Positions 27,272 to 38,566 of a DNA stretch of 64,000 nucleotides are shown piece by piece. How positions within the stretch are numbered: the first letter of the stretch is position 1; every line of letters starts with the position of its first letter. The notes below the pieces were generated by a model, which was not told the origin of the DNA, ran no database searches, and was given only the letters and a program-made list of their open reading frames with translations. The translations under genes were made by a program, and so were the position numbers. Source of the stretch: Mesorhizobium sp. CA8 (lineage in GTDB: Bacteria > Pseudomonadota > Alphaproteobacteria > Rhizobiales > Rhizobiaceae); contig NZ_JAIUHG010000005.1 in the NCBI RefSeq assembly GCF_020164955.1, positions 186,001 through 250,000 on the forward strand. Reading direction: 5' to 3'.

Positions 27272-29683
27272 CTAATGAGCAAGCGACTTTCCGGCATCGT
27301 CGCCGGTGTCGACCGGAGCCGGCGCGTTGACCGGCTCGACCCACTCGATCGGCTCCGGCATCCGGGTCAGCGCGTGCGCGAGCACCTCGCCGACCCGCGA
27401 GACCGGGACGATTTCCATGCCGTTCTTGACGTTGTCCGGAATGTCCGCCAGATCTTTGACGTTCTCTTCCGGGATCAGCACCTTCTTGATGCCGCCACGC
27501 AGTGCCGCGAGCAGCTTCTCCTTCAAGCCGCCGATCGGCAGGATGCGGCCACGCAGCGTGATCTCGCCCGTCATCGCCACATCGGCCCGGACCGGAATAC
27601 CCGTCAGCACCGACACGATAGCCGTGGCCATCGCAGCTCCGGCGGACGGGCCATCCTTCGGGGTCGCGCCTTCCGGCAAGTGGACGTGGATGTCGCGCTT
27701 GTCGAACAGCGGCGGCTCGATGCCGAAATCGATTGCCCTGGAGCGGACATAAGAGGCCGCCGCCGAGATCGATTCCTTCATCACGTCACGCAAGTTGCCG
27801 GTGACTGTCATGCGGCCCTTGCCGGGCATCATGACGCCTTCGATCGTCAGCAGCTCGCCACCGACTTCCGTCCAGGCAAGACCCGTGACCACGCCGACCT
27901 GATCGTCGGCCTCGACCTGGCCGAAGCGGAAGCGCGGCACGCCGAGATAATCGGCGAGGTTGTCCGCCGTGATCTTCACCGTCTTCTTCTTCGTCCGCAG
28001 GATCTCGGTCACCGCCTTGCGCCCGAGCTTCATCAGCTCGCGCTCCAGGCTGCGCACGCCGGCTTCCCGCGTGTAGGTCTGGATGATGCCGCGGATCGCG
28101 TCCTCGCCGACCGAGAATTCGTTCGGCTGCAGGGCATGGTCGCGGATCACCTTGGGCATCAGGTGACGCTTGGCGATCTCGATCTTCTCGTCCTCGGTGT
28201 AACCGGCGATACGGATGATCTCCATGCGGTCCATCAGGGGCGCAGGGATGTTCAGCGTGTTCGCCGTCGTCACGAACATCACGCTCGACAGGTCGTATTC
28301 GACCTCGAGGTAATGGTCCATGAACGTCGAGTTCTGCTCCGGATCGAGCACCTCGAGCAGGGCCGATGACGGATCGCCGCGGAAGTCCTGGCCCATCTTG
28401 TCGATCTCGTCGAGCAGGAAGAGCGGGTTGGACTTCTTGGCCTTCTTCATCGACTGGATGACCTTGCCGGGCATCGAGCCGATATAAGTCCGCCTGTGGC
28501 CGCGGATCTCGGCCTCGTCACGCACGCCTCCGAGCGCCATGCGGATGAACTCGCGGCCGGTCGCCTTGGCGATCGACTTGCCGAGCGAGGTCTTGCCGAC
28601 GCCGGGCGGTCCGACGAGGCACAGGATCGGCCCCTTGATCTTCTTCTGGCGGCTCTGCACGGCGAGATACTCGACGATGCGCTCCTTGACCTTGTCGAGG
28701 CCGAAATGATCGGCATCGAGCACGTCCTGCGCATAGTTCAGGTCCTGCTTGACCTTGGAGTTCTTGCCCCACGGGATCGACAGCAGCCAGTCGAGATAGT
28801 TGCGCACGACCGTCGATTCAGCCGACATCGGCGACATCGAGCGCAGTTTCTTCAATTCGGCTTCCGCCTTCTCGCGGGCCTCCTTGGAAAGCTTGGTCTT
28901 CTTGATGCGCGCCTCGATCTCGGCGGCCTCGTCGCGGCCGTCCTCGCCCTCGCCGAGCTCCTTCTGGATCGCCTTCATCTGCTCGTTGAGGTAATACTCG
29001 CGCTGCGTCTTCTCCATCTGGCGTTTGACGCGCGAGCGGATGCGCTTTTCCACCTGGAGCACGGAGATTTCGGCTTCCATGAAGCCCATTGCCTTCTCCA
29101 GCCGTTCCTTGACGGAAAGCGTGGCGAGCATCTCCTGCTTCTCGGGGATCTTGATGGCGAGATGCGAAGCAACCGTATCGGCGAGCTTGGAATAGTCGTC
29201 GATCTGGCTGGCGGCACCCACCACTTCGGGCGAGATCTTCTTGTTCAGCTTGACGTAATTCTCGAAATCGGTGACGACCGAGCGGGCAAGCGCCTCGATC
29301 TCGACCTCTTCCTCTTCCGGCTCGGCGAGCGCCGTGGCGCGGGCTTCATGGAAATCGGGGCGATCGGTGAACGAGACGATCTTGGCGCGCGAGGCGCCCT
29401 CGACCAGCACCTTCACGGTGCCGTCGGGCAGCTTCAAAAGCTGCAGCACATTGGCGAGCGTGCCGATGTCGAAAATCGCATCGGGCTCAGGATCGTCGTC
29501 GGCTGCATTCATCTGGGTGGCGAGCAGGATCTGCTTTTCCTGACCCATCACCTCTTCCAGCGCCTTGATCGACTTTTCACGGCCCACGAAGAGCGGAACG
29601 ATCATATGCGGGAATACGACGATATCGCGCAGTGGGAGAACTGCGAAAACGCCGTCGCCGGAAGCCTTGGATATCTTGGCCAT
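27272..29683 (-). CDS. lon: ATP-dependent protease Lon
   Basis: 803 residues, family length. It has the N-terminal substrate-binding LON domain, a coiled-coil section, the AAA+ domain with Walker [10 protein letters not shown] and Walker [11 protein letters not shown], and the C-terminal protease domain with the catalytic Ser in [12 protein letters not shown] and Lys in the following helix region ([14 protein letters not shown]). It degrades damaged and short-lived regulatory proteins in the cytoplasm. The start is ATG 29683, five codons inside the longest frame. It follows clpX leftward, separated by a terminator. Confidence 0.98.
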   Translation of the reverse strand: MAKISKASGDGVFAVLPLRDIVVFPHMIVPLFVGREKSIKALEEVMGQEKQILLATQMNAADDDPEPDAIFDIGTLANVLQLLKLPDGTVKVLVEGASRAKIVSFTDRPDFHEARATALAEPEEEEVEIEALARSVVTDFENYVKLNKKISPEVVGAASQIDDYSKLADTVASHLAIKIPEKQEMLATLSVKERLEKAMGFMEAEISVLQVEKRIRSRVKRQMEKTQREYYLNEQMKAIQKELGEGEDGRDEAAEIEARIKKTKLSKEAREKAEAELKKLRSMSPMSAESTVVRNYLDWLLSIPWGKNSKVKQDLNYAQDVLDADHFGLDKVKERIVEYLAVQSRQKKIKGPILCLVGPPGVGKTSLGKSIAKATGREFIRMALGGVRDEAEIRGHRRTYIGSMPGKVIQSMKKAKKSNPLFLLDEIDKMGQDFRGDPSSALLEVLDPEQNSTFMDHYLEVEYDLSSVMFVTTANTLNIPAPLMDRMEIIRIAGYTEDEKIEIAKRHLMPKVIRDHALQPNEFSVGEDAIRGIIQTYTREAGVRSLERELMKLGRKAVTEILRTKKKTVKITADNLADYLGVPRFRFGQVEADDQVGVVTGLAWTEVGGELLTIEGVMMPGKGRMTVTGNLRDVMKESISAAASYVRSRAIDFGIEPPLFDKRDIHVHLPEGATPKDGPSAGAAMATAIVSVLTGIPVRADVAMTGEITLRGRILPIGGLKEKLLAALRGGIKKVLIPEENVKDLADIPDNVKNGMEIVPVSRVGEVLAHALTRMPEPIEWVEPVNAPAPVDTGDDAGKSLAH

Positions 29684-29905
29684 TGTCCAACCTTTCATGT
29701 CGCGGCCGCTTATTTAGCCAACCGCGAATCTCATATTAACGACCGAGCGTCGTTCCGCCTACCACCGTTTGTGACGGGAATTTTACAGCACAGAATTCGG
29801 CGCCTCGGCCTTCTGCTGTTAGGTGGATGTAGCCGAGGCAAAGATCAAGGGTTAGCACCGTCGTTCGAGCCCTTCCACTGCCACCCTCCCCGCCTTTGAC
29901 AGCAA

Positions 29906-29928
29906 AACGGCGCCACGCGGGCGCCGTT
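29906..29928 (-). terminator. rho-independent terminator of clpX
   Basis: A nine-pair stem (AACGGCGCC / GGCGCCGTT) with a five-base loop lies 29 nt past the clpX stop and is followed on the minus strand by TTTGCTG. The 274-bp clpX-lon gap otherwise holds only the lon promoter region. Confidence 0.88.
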
Positions 29929-29957
29929 CCATGAAAATTGACGGGTCCAGTGCCATT

Positions 29958-31232
<1,275 letters not shown>

Positions 31233-31522
31233 TTTTCTGTCCTTTCACCGTCGCCCGCCGATCGCCTGGCTTTGAGTGACGTCTCACCAATCTATCGCGG
31301 GAATCCGCCACCGCCAGTGCCCCGGCTCACACAGCGCATTCCGTACGAAACACAATTCAGAAAACGCGGCAACGATTCGCAGCAACCCCATGCAAAGCTA
31401 AGCCGTCGAAAATCAACATAGCCTTAACGTAGGCAATCCCAACGCCTGAGGGAACAGCCAATTGTGGCCGAAATGCCGCAAGACGCGCCAAAACCGCGTT
31501 ATGCTGTCATTTGCTGTGGATG

Positions 31523-32158
31523 TCAGGCCGAGACTGCGACTGTCTCGACGGCCTCGCGGCTCGATATGACCTTGTCGATCAGACCAAAGTCCCTGGCCTC
31601 CTCCGCGGTCATGAAATGGTCGCGGTCGAGCGTCCTCTCGATCTCGTCATAGCTCTTGCCGGTGTGCTTGACATAGACCTCGTTCAGGCGGCGCTTCAGC
31701 TTGATGATGTCCTGCGCATGACGTTCGATGTCCGAAGCCTGACCCTGGAAGCCGCCGGACGGCTGGTGAACCATGATCCGGGCGTTCGGCGTGGCAAAAC
31801 GCATGTCCTTGTGGCCGGCGGTCAGAAGCAGCGAACCCATCGAGGCGGCCTGGCCGATGCAGAGCGTCGACACCGCCGGCTTGATGAACTGCATGGTGTC
31901 ATAGATCGCCATGCCCGAGGTGACGACGCCGCCCGGCGAATTGATATAGAGGTTGATTTCCTTCTTGGGGTTTTCCGCCTCGAGGAACAAAAGCTGTGCA
32001 CAAACCAGTGTCGCCATCCCGTCCTCGACCGGGCCGGTGATGAAGATGATGCGTTCCTTCAGGAGGCGCGAGAAAATGTCATAGGCACGCTCGCCGCGAT
32101 TGGTCTGCTCGACGACCATCGGAACGAGGTTCATGTAGGTTTCAACGGGGTTCTTCAT
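31523..32158 (-). CDS. clpP: ClpP, proteolytic subunit of Clp proteases
   Basis: 211 residues with the serine-protease triad: Ser in [11 protein letters not shown], His in MVHQPSGG and Asp in the following [17 protein letters not shown] region. The N-terminal sequence [32 protein letters not shown] shows a short propeptide typical of alphaproteobacterial ClpP1. It forms the barrel that works with ClpX or ClpA. A heat-shock-like promoter lies 80-110 nt upstream. Confidence 0.98.
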   Translation of the reverse strand: MKNPVETYMNLVPMVVEQTNRGERAYDIFSRLLKERIIFITGPVEDGMATLVCAQLLFLEAENPKKEINLYINSPGGVVTSGMAIYDTMQFIKPAVSTLCIGQAASMGSLLLTAGHKDMRFATPNARIMVHQPSGGFQGQASDIERHAQDIIKLKRRLNEVYVKHTGKSYDEIERTLDRDHFMTAEEARDFGLIDKVISSREAVETVAVSA

Positions 32159-32236
32159 GGACTACCCTTGTGGAGATGGATTCCGGCACCTTGGTATTAT
32201 CAGCAATCGCGCGGAATCGTTCTGGATCGGTTACGC

Positions 32237-32269
32237 CCTAAATAGGATGCCGGCTCACCCTAGCGCAAG
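32237..32269 (-). promoter_or_regulatory. RpoH (sigma-32)-like promoter of clpP
   Basis: On the minus strand CTTGCG (32269-32264), a 17-base spacer and CCTATTTAGG (32246-32237) match the alphaproteobacterial heat-shock pattern CTTG-N17/18-CYTATnTnnG. This would give a leader of about 70 nt before clpP. The remaining part of the 345-bp clpP gap (32159-32503) shows no gene. Confidence 0.6.
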
Positions 32270-32503
32270 GCCGCCTCTCCTAGCCATCTGGTTAAGCCGA
32301 ATCAAGCGTCGCGGCGCCGGCAAAAACCCAGGCAAATAGGCCGACGAGGCTCGCTCGGTCCGGCTGGCCGAACCGAAGACATGGTAAGGTAGCAATTCCT
32401 TAACCGCTCCGCTTAACGAAAAGCCCTGAAATCGCTGCCGGCCCCCGGACCTTCCGCTACAGTCCTGCGTTGTGAAGGCGTCCTTTTTCAACGGGGGAAT
32501 GTC

Positions 32504-33091
32504 ATGATCCGGAAAAGCTCCGCATCGCTGGCGGCCGTCGCTATGCTTGCCAGCGTCTGTGAAACCGCCGCCGGCGGCCGCGCGCTCGAATGCTATGAGC
32601 CGATCCACAGGCCGGCACTTTACGACACCGTCTACGAGGATGTGATGGTGAGCCCCGGCGGACAGGTCGTCGATTACGACGCGCCGATCTACGGCACCTA
32701 TCAAAGCGTGGACCGGATCGCTCCAGCGCGCGTCGCCTACGAGACAGTGCCGGCGGTCACACGCACGGTCTACCACACGGTCAAGGTCGACGATGCCGGC
32801 TATGCCTGGGAGTGGCGCATCATTCATGGCCGCAAGGTGCTGTGCAAGGTGTGGCGCAAGGCCCGCTATGCGCGTGTCGCCGAGACGGTCGTGGTCCAGC
32901 CGGAGCGCGTCCGGCGCGTCGTTCAGCCGGCGGAATTTGAAGCGGTTGCCCACGAAGTGCTGGTGCGTCCGCAGCAGGTACGCATCCGGCAAATCCCGCC
33001 CTCATACGGGACAGTGGCGCGCCGGGTAGTGGTGCGGGAAGGTTCGACCAGCTGGCGGCGAGTGCATATCCCGCCGCACTGTCAGGATTAG
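32504..33091 (+). CDS. secreted hypothetical protein rich in Tyr, Val and Arg
   Basis: 195 residues with a signal-like N-terminus (MIRKSSASLAAVAMLASVC) and a GGGGGA ribosome-binding site. No known domain is recognised. The mature part has a central WEWRIIHGRKVLCKVWRKARYARV segment and repeated V-x-x-x-Y/V patterns (ARVAYETVPAVTRTVYHTV; RVRRVVQPAEFEAVAHEVLV), suggesting repeated beta-hairpins and a basic surface. Three cysteines are visible. A periplasmic or outer-surface location is likely. I recall similar unnamed proteins in Mesorhizobium, but the function is unknown. Confidence 0.75.
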   Translation: MIRKSSASLAAVAMLASVCETAAGGRALECYEPIHRPALYDTVYEDVMVSPGGQVVDYDAPIYGTYQSVDRIAPARVAYETVPAVTRTVYHTVKVDDAGYAWEWRIIHGRKVLCKVWRKARYARVAETVVVQPERVRRVVQPAEFEAVAHEVLVRPQQVRIRQIPPSYGTVARRVVVREGSTSWRRVHIPPHCQD

Positions 33092-33162
33092 GCGGCATCT
33101 CGCCTGTAGGTTGCACCGGCCGGACGGCGATGTTCCGCGCCCCGGCCAGAGCTGTTGCCGGC

Positions 33163-33366
33163 TTAGCCCAGATCGATGTCGAGAATGGCCATCGAGAAAT
33201 TATAGTCGCCGTCGTCCTCGTCCTTGAAGACGATGCCGAGGAATTCGTCGCCGACATAAACCTCGGCCGAGTCTTCCTTGCGCGGGCGCGCCTTCACCTG
33301 CAGCTTGGGATTTTGGAAGACGCTTTTGAAGTAAGCGTCGAGCTTTCTGATTTCGTCAGGCTTCAA
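33163..33366 (-). CDS. DUF3126 family protein
   Basis: 67 residues, highly conserved in Rhizobiales but of unknown function: KPDEIRKLDAYFKSVF, then QVKARPRKEDSAEVYVGDEF and the C-terminal NFSMAILDIDL. I place the start at TTG 33366 because GGAGAAG lies at the right distance and this matches the family length. The frame is open upstream, but that part reads as non-coding. Confidence 0.85.
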   Translation of the reverse strand: MKPDEIRKLDAYFKSVFQNPKLQVKARPRKEDSAEVYVGDEFLGIVFKDEDDGDYNFSMAILDIDLG

Positions 33367-33513
33367 AAGTCTTCTCCGAAATGTCGGCCTTGTTCGTGGG
33401 AACGCGCTTCTGACACGCCAACAATGGCCATGTAAAGGCAAGCTGGCAGGATAACATGGGAGAACGGCCAAGCGAAACGGCGGCTCGTTGGGCGGCCGCC
33501 GGCAAAGGATCGG

Positions 33514-34362
33514 TCAGATATCGAAGCTCACGACGTGGTCCATGCTTTGCGACGGCAGGAGCTGGTCCATCTGCCGCGAAGGCTGGTCGCAGCCGGTCTC
33601 CCCCACGACCCGAGCGGGCACGCCGGCGACCGTCTTGTTGTGCGGCACTGGCGACAGCACGACCGAGCCGGCCGCGATCTTGGAGCAATGGCCGATCTCG
33701 ATATTGCCGAGGATCTTGGCGCCGGCGCCGATCAGCACGCCGCGGCGGATCTTCGGGTGGCGGTCGCCACTGGCCTTGCCGGTGCCGCCCAGCGTCACCC
33801 CGTGCAGGATCGAGACATCATCCTCGATGACGGCGGTCTGGCCGACGACCAGACCCGTGGCATGGTCGAGGAAGATGCCCTTGCCGATGCGGGCGGCCGG
33901 ATTGATATCGGTCTGGAACACAGAGGACGAGCGGCTCTGCAGATAGAGCGCGAAGTCCCTGCGGCCCTGGTTCCACAGCCAATGCGCCAGCCGGTGCGTC
34001 TGGATGGCGTGAAAACCCTTGAAGTAGAGAACCGGCATGATGAAGCGGTCGCAGGCCGGGTCGCGATCGTAATAGGCCTGGATGTCGACGCGAACCGTCG
34101 AGCTCCACTCCGGATCGTCGTTCAGCATTGCCTTGAAGGTCTGGCGGATGAGATCGGAACCGATATCCTGATGCGCCAGGCGCTCGGCCAGCCGGTGGAT
34201 CACCGCTTCTTCGAGGCTCTCCTGGTTCAGGATAGTCGAGTAGAGAAAGGCCGCGAGCAGCGGATCGCGGTTCACTGCCTCCATCGCCTCGTCGCGGATC
34301 GACCGCCAGATCGGGTCGACCGGCTGCACCATGCTGGGGCGGGCAATCGTAACGCTGTTCAT
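33514..34362 (-). CDS. cysE: serine O-acetyltransferase
   Basis: 282 residues. The N-terminal helical domain (DPIWRSIRDEAMEAV) is followed by the left-handed beta-helix of hexapeptide repeats: ARIGKGIFLDHATGLVVG, then ILHGVTLGGTGK and GAGAKILGNIEIG. The active-site His residues lie in LDHATG and LHGVTLGG. It transfers acetyl from acetyl-CoA to serine for cysteine synthesis. The start is ATG 34362; upstream codons in the frame lack family similarity. It is divergent from the HD-domain gene. Confidence 0.97.
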   Translation of the reverse strand: MNSVTIARPSMVQPVDPIWRSIRDEAMEAVNRDPLLAAFLYSTILNQESLEEAVIHRLAERLAHQDIGSDLIRQTFKAMLNDDPEWSSTVRVDIQAYYDRDPACDRFIMPVLYFKGFHAIQTHRLAHWLWNQGRRDFALYLQSRSSSVFQTDINPAARIGKGIFLDHATGLVVGQTAVIEDDVSILHGVTLGGTGKASGDRHPKIRRGVLIGAGAKILGNIEIGHCSKIAAGSVVLSPVPHNKTVAGVPARVVGETGCDQPSRQMDQLLPSQSMDHVVSFDI

Positions 34363-34483
34363 CGACGCTCTCCGGCCTTGCTCATTCTCCGGCGGCACAT
34401 ATAGGCCAGATCATAGCACGGTTGAACTCAATTTTCCTTAGTGCTTTGTCAAATGGACCTGGTTCATCCAAATTCAAGCGACG

Positions 34484-35089
34484 ATGGAAAACGAACCCTT
34501 GATCGACGATGCGCTGAAAAGCGAGCTTGCGACGCTCTACAGGGCCGCGGATCGCCACTATCACGGCATGGCCCATATCGAAGCGATGCTGGCGCTGGCA
34601 AGCGAATACCGGCACCTTCTCGATGATCCTCAGGCCGTCGAGGCGGCGATCTGGTTCCACGACGCGATTTATGACAGCCGCGCCAAGGACAATGAGGCAA
34701 AAAGCGCAGACCTGGCCGAGAAAAGGCTCGCCGGGCGCGCCGATCCTCATCGCCTCGCCCGCATAGCGGCGATGATCAACGCCACCGCCACCCATCAATT
34801 GCCGCCTTTCCGCGACGAGGACGCGGTCAACGATGCGGCCCTTTTGCTCGACATGGATCTGGCGATCCTCGGCGCCGAACCGGCGGTGTTCGATGCTTAT
34901 GAGAAGGCGGTCCGGCTGGAATATGGCTGGGTGGAGGAGCCGATGTGGCGCGCGGGCCGGGCGGCCGTCCTGAAGAGTTTCCTCGCCCGTCCGCACATTT
35001 TCTGTACGACCGAGTTCCGGGATCGGTTCGAGGCGCAGGCCAGGGAAAATCTCGGCCGTTCACTGCAAGCGCTGCAAGACCAGCCCTGA
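34484..35089 (+). CDS. HD-superfamily metal-dependent hydrolase-like protein
   Basis: 201 residues of the predicted HD-domain phosphohydrolase family. Metal ligands are seen as YHGMAHIEAML (His), WFHDAIYD (His-Asp) and LLDMDLAILG (Asp). The domain order and spacing suggest a working metal site, but the substrate is unknown. It starts 122 nt from the divergent cysE gene and ends 95 nt before the agmatinase-family gene. Confidence 0.85.
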   Translation: MENEPLIDDALKSELATLYRAADRHYHGMAHIEAMLALASEYRHLLDDPQAVEAAIWFHDAIYDSRAKDNEAKSADLAEKRLAGRADPHRLARIAAMINATATHQLPPFRDEDAVNDAALLLDMDLAILGAEPAVFDAYEKAVRLEYGWVEEPMWRAGRAAVLKSFLARPHIFCTTEFRDRFEAQARENLGRSLQALQDQP

Positions 35090-35183
35090 TAGGCCCATAC
35101 TCCCGCAGGGCTTTGCCCCTATGCCCAAATCCAGGGCCCTGCGATCACCATCGAACGTGAACCGCTCTGGGATGGCCGCCACC

Positions 35184-36149
35184 ATGGAAAACAGCTTCCA
35201 CCAACCCGTCGACGCAGCGCAGGTGCCGCGCTTTGCCGGGCTTTCCACCTTCATGCGGCTGCCGGCCGTGCCGAGCGCGAAGGGGCTCGACATCGCCCTT
35301 GTCGGGATTCCCTGGGATGGCGGCACGACCAACCGGGCCGGCGCCCGCCACGGTCCGCGCGAAATCAGGAACCAGTCGAGCCTGATGCGCCGCGTCCACC
35401 ATGTCTCGGGAACCGAACCGTTCAGCATCGCCAATGTTGCCGATGTCGGCGACGTCTCGGTCAATCCGATCAACCTGCTCGACGGGTTGAAGCGCATCGA
35501 GGACGGCATTGCCGCGATCGTAGCGGATGGTGCCCTGCCGCTCGCCGCGGGCGGCGACCACCTGACGACGCTGCCGGTGCTGCGCGCGGTGGCCCGCAAG
35601 GCGCCTGTCGGCATGGTTCACTTCGATGCGCATTCCGACACCAACGACCGCTATTTCGGCGACAATCCCTACACCCACGGAACGCCTTTCCGCCGCGCGA
35701 TCGAGGAAGGGCTGCTCGACCCGAAACGGGTTGTCCAGATCGGGATCAGAGGCTCGATCTATGAACCGGGCGAACACGATTGGGCGACCGCTCAGGGCGT
35801 GCGCATCATCTATATGGAAGAATTCGTCCGGCGCGGCGTCGTTTCCGTCATGCAGGAAGCGCGCGATCTTGTGGGCGACAGCCCTACCTATGTGACGTTC
35901 GACATCGATTGCATTGATCCGTCCATGGCGCCCGGCACCGGAACGCCGGAGCTCGGCGGCTTCACCACACGCGAGGTGCAGGAGATGGTTCGATTGCTGG
36001 GCGGATTGAATTTCGCAGGCGCCGATGTCGTCGAGGTCGCGCCTCCCTTTGACATTGGCGGCATGACGGCGCTGGCCGGCGCGACGATCATGTTCGAGCT
36101 GCTGTGCGTCATGGCGGGATCCCTCGCCGACAGGAGGGAGCGCGGCTAG
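35184..36149 (+). CDS. speB: agmatinase/ureohydrolase family protein
   Basis: About 321 residues. The two manganese ions are bound by GGDH, DAHSDTND and DIDCIDPSMAPGTGTPE motifs, all present. Agmatinase turns agmatine into putrescine and urea, but related enzymes act on other guanidino compounds, so the symbol is a best guess. The start could be ATG 35172 (four residues longer) or 35184; neither has a strong ribosome-binding site. The N-terminal HQPVDAAQVPRFAG and TFMRLP segments are typical of rhizobial members. Confidence 0.9.
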   Translation: MENSFHQPVDAAQVPRFAGLSTFMRLPAVPSAKGLDIALVGIPWDGGTTNRAGARHGPREIRNQSSLMRRVHHVSGTEPFSIANVADVGDVSVNPINLLDGLKRIEDGIAAIVADGALPLAAGGDHLTTLPVLRAVARKAPVGMVHFDAHSDTNDRYFGDNPYTHGTPFRRAIEEGLLDPKRVVQIGIRGSIYEPGEHDWATAQGVRIIYMEEFVRRGVVSVMQEARDLVGDSPTYVTFDIDCIDPSMAPGTGTPELGGFTTREVQEMVRLLGGLNFAGADVVEVAPPFDIGGMTALAGATIMFELLCVMAGSLADRRERG

Positions 36150-36184
36150 CGCGATTACAGGAAAAGCGCACAGCGCCTGTCCGG

Positions 36185-36295
36185 CTAATCCTGACGCTCT
36201 CGATCCTCCGGGGTAGATCCCGAACGCCGCGACGCAAGCGGTGCGCCCTGCGGCGGCGCCAGCATCTCCATATAGGTGACGAGAAGATCGACCAT
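36185..36295 (-). CDS. possible 36-residue ORF or remnant of an acetyltransferase gene
   Basis: Twenty-four bases after the alpha/beta-hydrolase stop, an ATG at 36295 opens a 36-residue frame starting MVDLLVTYMEMLAPP and ending at a TAG (36185). The first residues resemble N-termini I recall in some rhizobial GNAT proteins. There is no ribosome-binding site. The following sequence toward 36150 looks like a degenerate repeat. It may be the stub of a truncated gene. Confidence 0.3.
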   Translation of the reverse strand: MVDLLVTYMEMLAPPQGAPLASRRSGSTPEDRERQD

Positions 36296-36319
36296 TGCGA
36301 GCCGAGGAGCGCCGCGCGC

Positions 36320-37087
36320 TCAGAGCGGGTTTTCGGCGTAGAACTCGAGTACGCGCTGCTTGAAGCTTTTGTCGCCGACGGCGAGCATGTGGTCGCGTCC
36401 CTCAATGTGAAAGGCCCTGGCGTTGGGCATGAGGGCGGCAAGCTCGTCCGGCGAGCCGCCGATATCGTCCTTGGTGCCGACGGCGATCAGCGTCGGCTGG
36501 GCGATGCGGGCCATGTCATCCTCGCTGAGCAACTCGCGCGACTTTGCGATGCAAGCCGCAAGCGCGCGACGGTCGCTGCGCGTCTGATCCGCGAAAGCGC
36601 GAAAGGAGCGCCCGCGCGGATGTGTGGTCTGGGAAGGGTCTTCCGCCAGCAGGGCAGCCGCGATCGGATCCCAGTCGCCGACGCCGTCGACCATGCCGAT
36701 GCCGAGACCGCCGAACACCAGCGTCGCGACCTTCTCCGGATCGGAGAGCGCCAGGAAAGCCGAGACGCGCGCGCCCATCGAATAACCCATGACATGCGCG
36801 CGCTCGATGCCGAGATGATCGAGCAGCGCGGCCGCGTCGGACGCCATTTTTTCAGGGGTGTAATCGGCCTCCTCATAGCTCTTCGACGACGAGCCGTGGC
36901 CGCGATGGTCGAAGGCGATCGCCCGGTAGCCGGCGTCGTTCAGCGTCTTGAACCAGCCCGGCGAGACCCAGTTGACATAGTGGCTGGAGGCAAAGCCATG
37001 GATCATCAGCACCGGGTCGCCCTGTCCCGAGGCCGGCTGGCGATCGAGATAGGCGAGTTCGAAACCGTCATGCGAAAGGAAATCCAT
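36320..37087 (-). CDS. alpha/beta-fold hydrolase
   Basis: 255 residues. The oxyanion region HGFASS, the nucleophile elbow GYSMGA (Ser about 101), the acid in VGTKDDIGG and His in GRDHMLAVG form a complete triad. It belongs to the large family of esterases, haloperoxidase-like and lactone hydrolases; the substrate is unknown. It begins 15 nt after the DUF192 gene ends, on the same strand, so the two may be cotranscribed. Confidence 0.9.
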   Translation of the reverse strand: MDFLSHDGFELAYLDRQPASGQGDPVLMIHGFASSHYVNWVSPGWFKTLNDAGYRAIAFDHRGHGSSSKSYEEADYTPEKMASDAAALLDHLGIERAHVMGYSMGARVSAFLALSDPEKVATLVFGGLGIGMVDGVGDWDPIAAALLAEDPSQTTHPRGRSFRAFADQTRSDRRALAACIAKSRELLSEDDMARIAQPTLIAVGTKDDIGGSPDELAALMPNARAFHIEGRDHMLAVGDKSFKQRVLEFYAENPL

Positions 37088-37102
37088 CGGCGGAACTGCT
37101 TC

Positions 37103-37597
37103 TCAGTTGGAACTGGAGCCGATAGCCGGATGGCGCAAAAGATCGCCTTCCCTGATGCCGTCCTTGGCGGCCGTACCCGCCTTCAGCTCAAGCACGAAGC
37201 GCACCGGCTGTCCGGGCGAGATGATCGCTTCGGATTCGGGCTCGCCGCGCTTGATGGCTTTGATCCTGCCGTCCTGGCCGATGAAGATGAGGTCAAGCGC
37301 CATCGGCGTGTTCTTCATCCAGAAATCCACCTCATCGGTTCTTTCGAAGACGAACAACATGCCGTGATCGTCGGCCATGGTCTGGCGAAACATCAGTCCC
37401 GCCTCTCGTTCGGCAGAGGTATCGGCGATCTCGATGGAGAAGGAACGATCACCGGAGCCGGTCGACACCACCAGCGGCGTCCGGTCGGTGGGCAGCAGCA
37501 TCGCATCCGCCGAACTCGGCTTCGCGGCGATGAAACAGGCGGCGAAAACGATCGCGGCGCAGAGCGCGCCCGCAGTCAGCCAATTGCGATGAGCCAT
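37103..37597 (-). CDS. DUF192 secreted protein
   Basis: 164 residues with a signal peptide (LTAGALCAAIVFAACFIAA). The DUF192 domain shows AEREAGLMFRQTMADDHGMLFVF and VDFWMKNTPMALDLIFI, followed by GRIKAI and a C-terminal GDLLRHP. Function in this family is unknown; the domain is small and beta-rich and is usually exported. The start is ATG 37597; the longer frame upstream is spurious. It is transcribed leftward with the alpha/beta hydrolase. Confidence 0.9.
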   Translation of the reverse strand: MAHRNWLTAGALCAAIVFAACFIAAKPSSADAMLLPTDRTPLVVSTGSGDRSFSIEIADTSAEREAGLMFRQTMADDHGMLFVFERTDEVDFWMKNTPMALDLIFIGQDGRIKAIKRGEPESEAIISPGQPVRFVLELKAGTAAKDGIREGDLLRHPAIGSSSN

Positions 37598-37625
37598 GGG
37601 GTACCTCGTCCAGACCCTCGTCCTA

Positions 37626-37670
37626 GACCATGATCCGGAGAAGTGGAACCGGTTTTCGGACAATATGGTC
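37626..37670. repeat. 45-bp palindromic element (GACCAT...ATGGTC)
   Basis: Inverted ends GACCAT and ATGGTC flank TGATCCGGAGAAGTGGAACC and TTTTCGGACA, which can also partly pair. I recognise this as a common rhizobial intergenic palindrome. It sits between the DUF192 and cold-shock genes. Confidence 0.65.
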
Positions 37671-37710
37671 GGCCCGCGGCAAAGGAACTTCTCGACTGCG
37701 TCGAGAGACC

Positions 37711-38304
37711 TTAGTGCGAGACCGACAAGGTGCCCATATCGGGGTGGATTTCGGCGGCCATAAGGCCTTTGTCGCCGCGTCCGAAGCGGACGAGCACGAC
37801 CTGGCCGGGGCGGAGCTCGGTTATGCCGTAGCGCCGCAAGGTCTCCATGTGGACGAAGATGTCTTCCGTCCCCTCGCCCCGCGTCAGGAAGCCGAAACCC
37901 TTGGTGCGGTTGAACCACTTCACCAAGGCCCGCTCGAGGCCGCTCTCAGGGCTCACGGTAACGTGGGTGCGCTGTTCCTGCTCTGCCGGGTGCACCGCCG
38001 TCGAGGCATCCATGGACAGGACACGGAAAGCCTGCAAGCCGCGCTCGCCCTGTTTCACCAGGCAGACGACCCGCGCGCCTTCGAGCGCCGTCTGGAAACC
38101 GTCCCTTCGAAGACAAGTCACATGGAGGAGAATATCACCCGAGACGCCGTCGTCCGGAAGGATGAAGCCGTAGCCCTTGGCCACGTCGAACCATTTGATC
38201 GCGCCGGCGATTTCGACAAGCTCGGCGGCATCGCCGCCATTGTCCCGCTGCAAGGCGTCGTCAAGGCTTCCGTCCCGCCTCGTAAAAGAGGCTTTTTCCC
38301 CCAT
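37711..38304 (-). CDS. double cold-shock-domain protein
   Basis: 197 residues with two cold-shock domains. Domain 1 (about 33-100) has KGYGFI and DILLHV as RNP motifs; domain 2 (about 127-190) has KGFGFL and DIFVHM. The linker contains acidic and charged residues. Such proteins bind single-stranded nucleic acids. The start is ATG 38304, with AAGGGGGC upstream; a longer start 11 codons upstream is less likely. The 262-bp gap before gloA contains no gene. Confidence 0.92.
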   Translation of the reverse strand: MGEKASFTRRDGSLDDALQRDNGGDAAELVEIAGAIKWFDVAKGYGFILPDDGVSGDILLHVTCLRRDGFQTALEGARVVCLVKQGERGLQAFRVLSMDASTAVHPAEQEQRTHVTVSPESGLERALVKWFNRTKGFGFLTRGEGTEDIFVHMETLRRYGITELRPGQVVLVRFGRGDKGLMAAEIHPDMGTLSVSH

Positions 38305-38566
38305 AAGAATGCCCCCTTTTTTCCAACTGAACTGCAACTGATTCTTGCCAAGAGATTAACACTGCGGCTTCCAGGGTGTGCAAGGGCTGACGTGCCTTTT
38401 TTCACCGTTCAGTTGCGGAAAGGCTGAAATGTTGTTTGCCGGCGCTTCCCAAGGACGAACGGCGGGGGTCCGAAATCAGCCGCAGCGCCGCAATTGTCGG
38501 ACGATTGCCCTTTCGCCGGGTGGCCCCTATGTTGCCTGGCAACCCCAACAGCCCGAGGAAGCCGCC

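Noticed and set aside
29700..29900. RpoH-like promoter for lon
   Set aside because: A CTTGAT box exists on the minus strand, but the sequence 17 bases on (CCACCTAACA) is a poor -10, so I did not list it.
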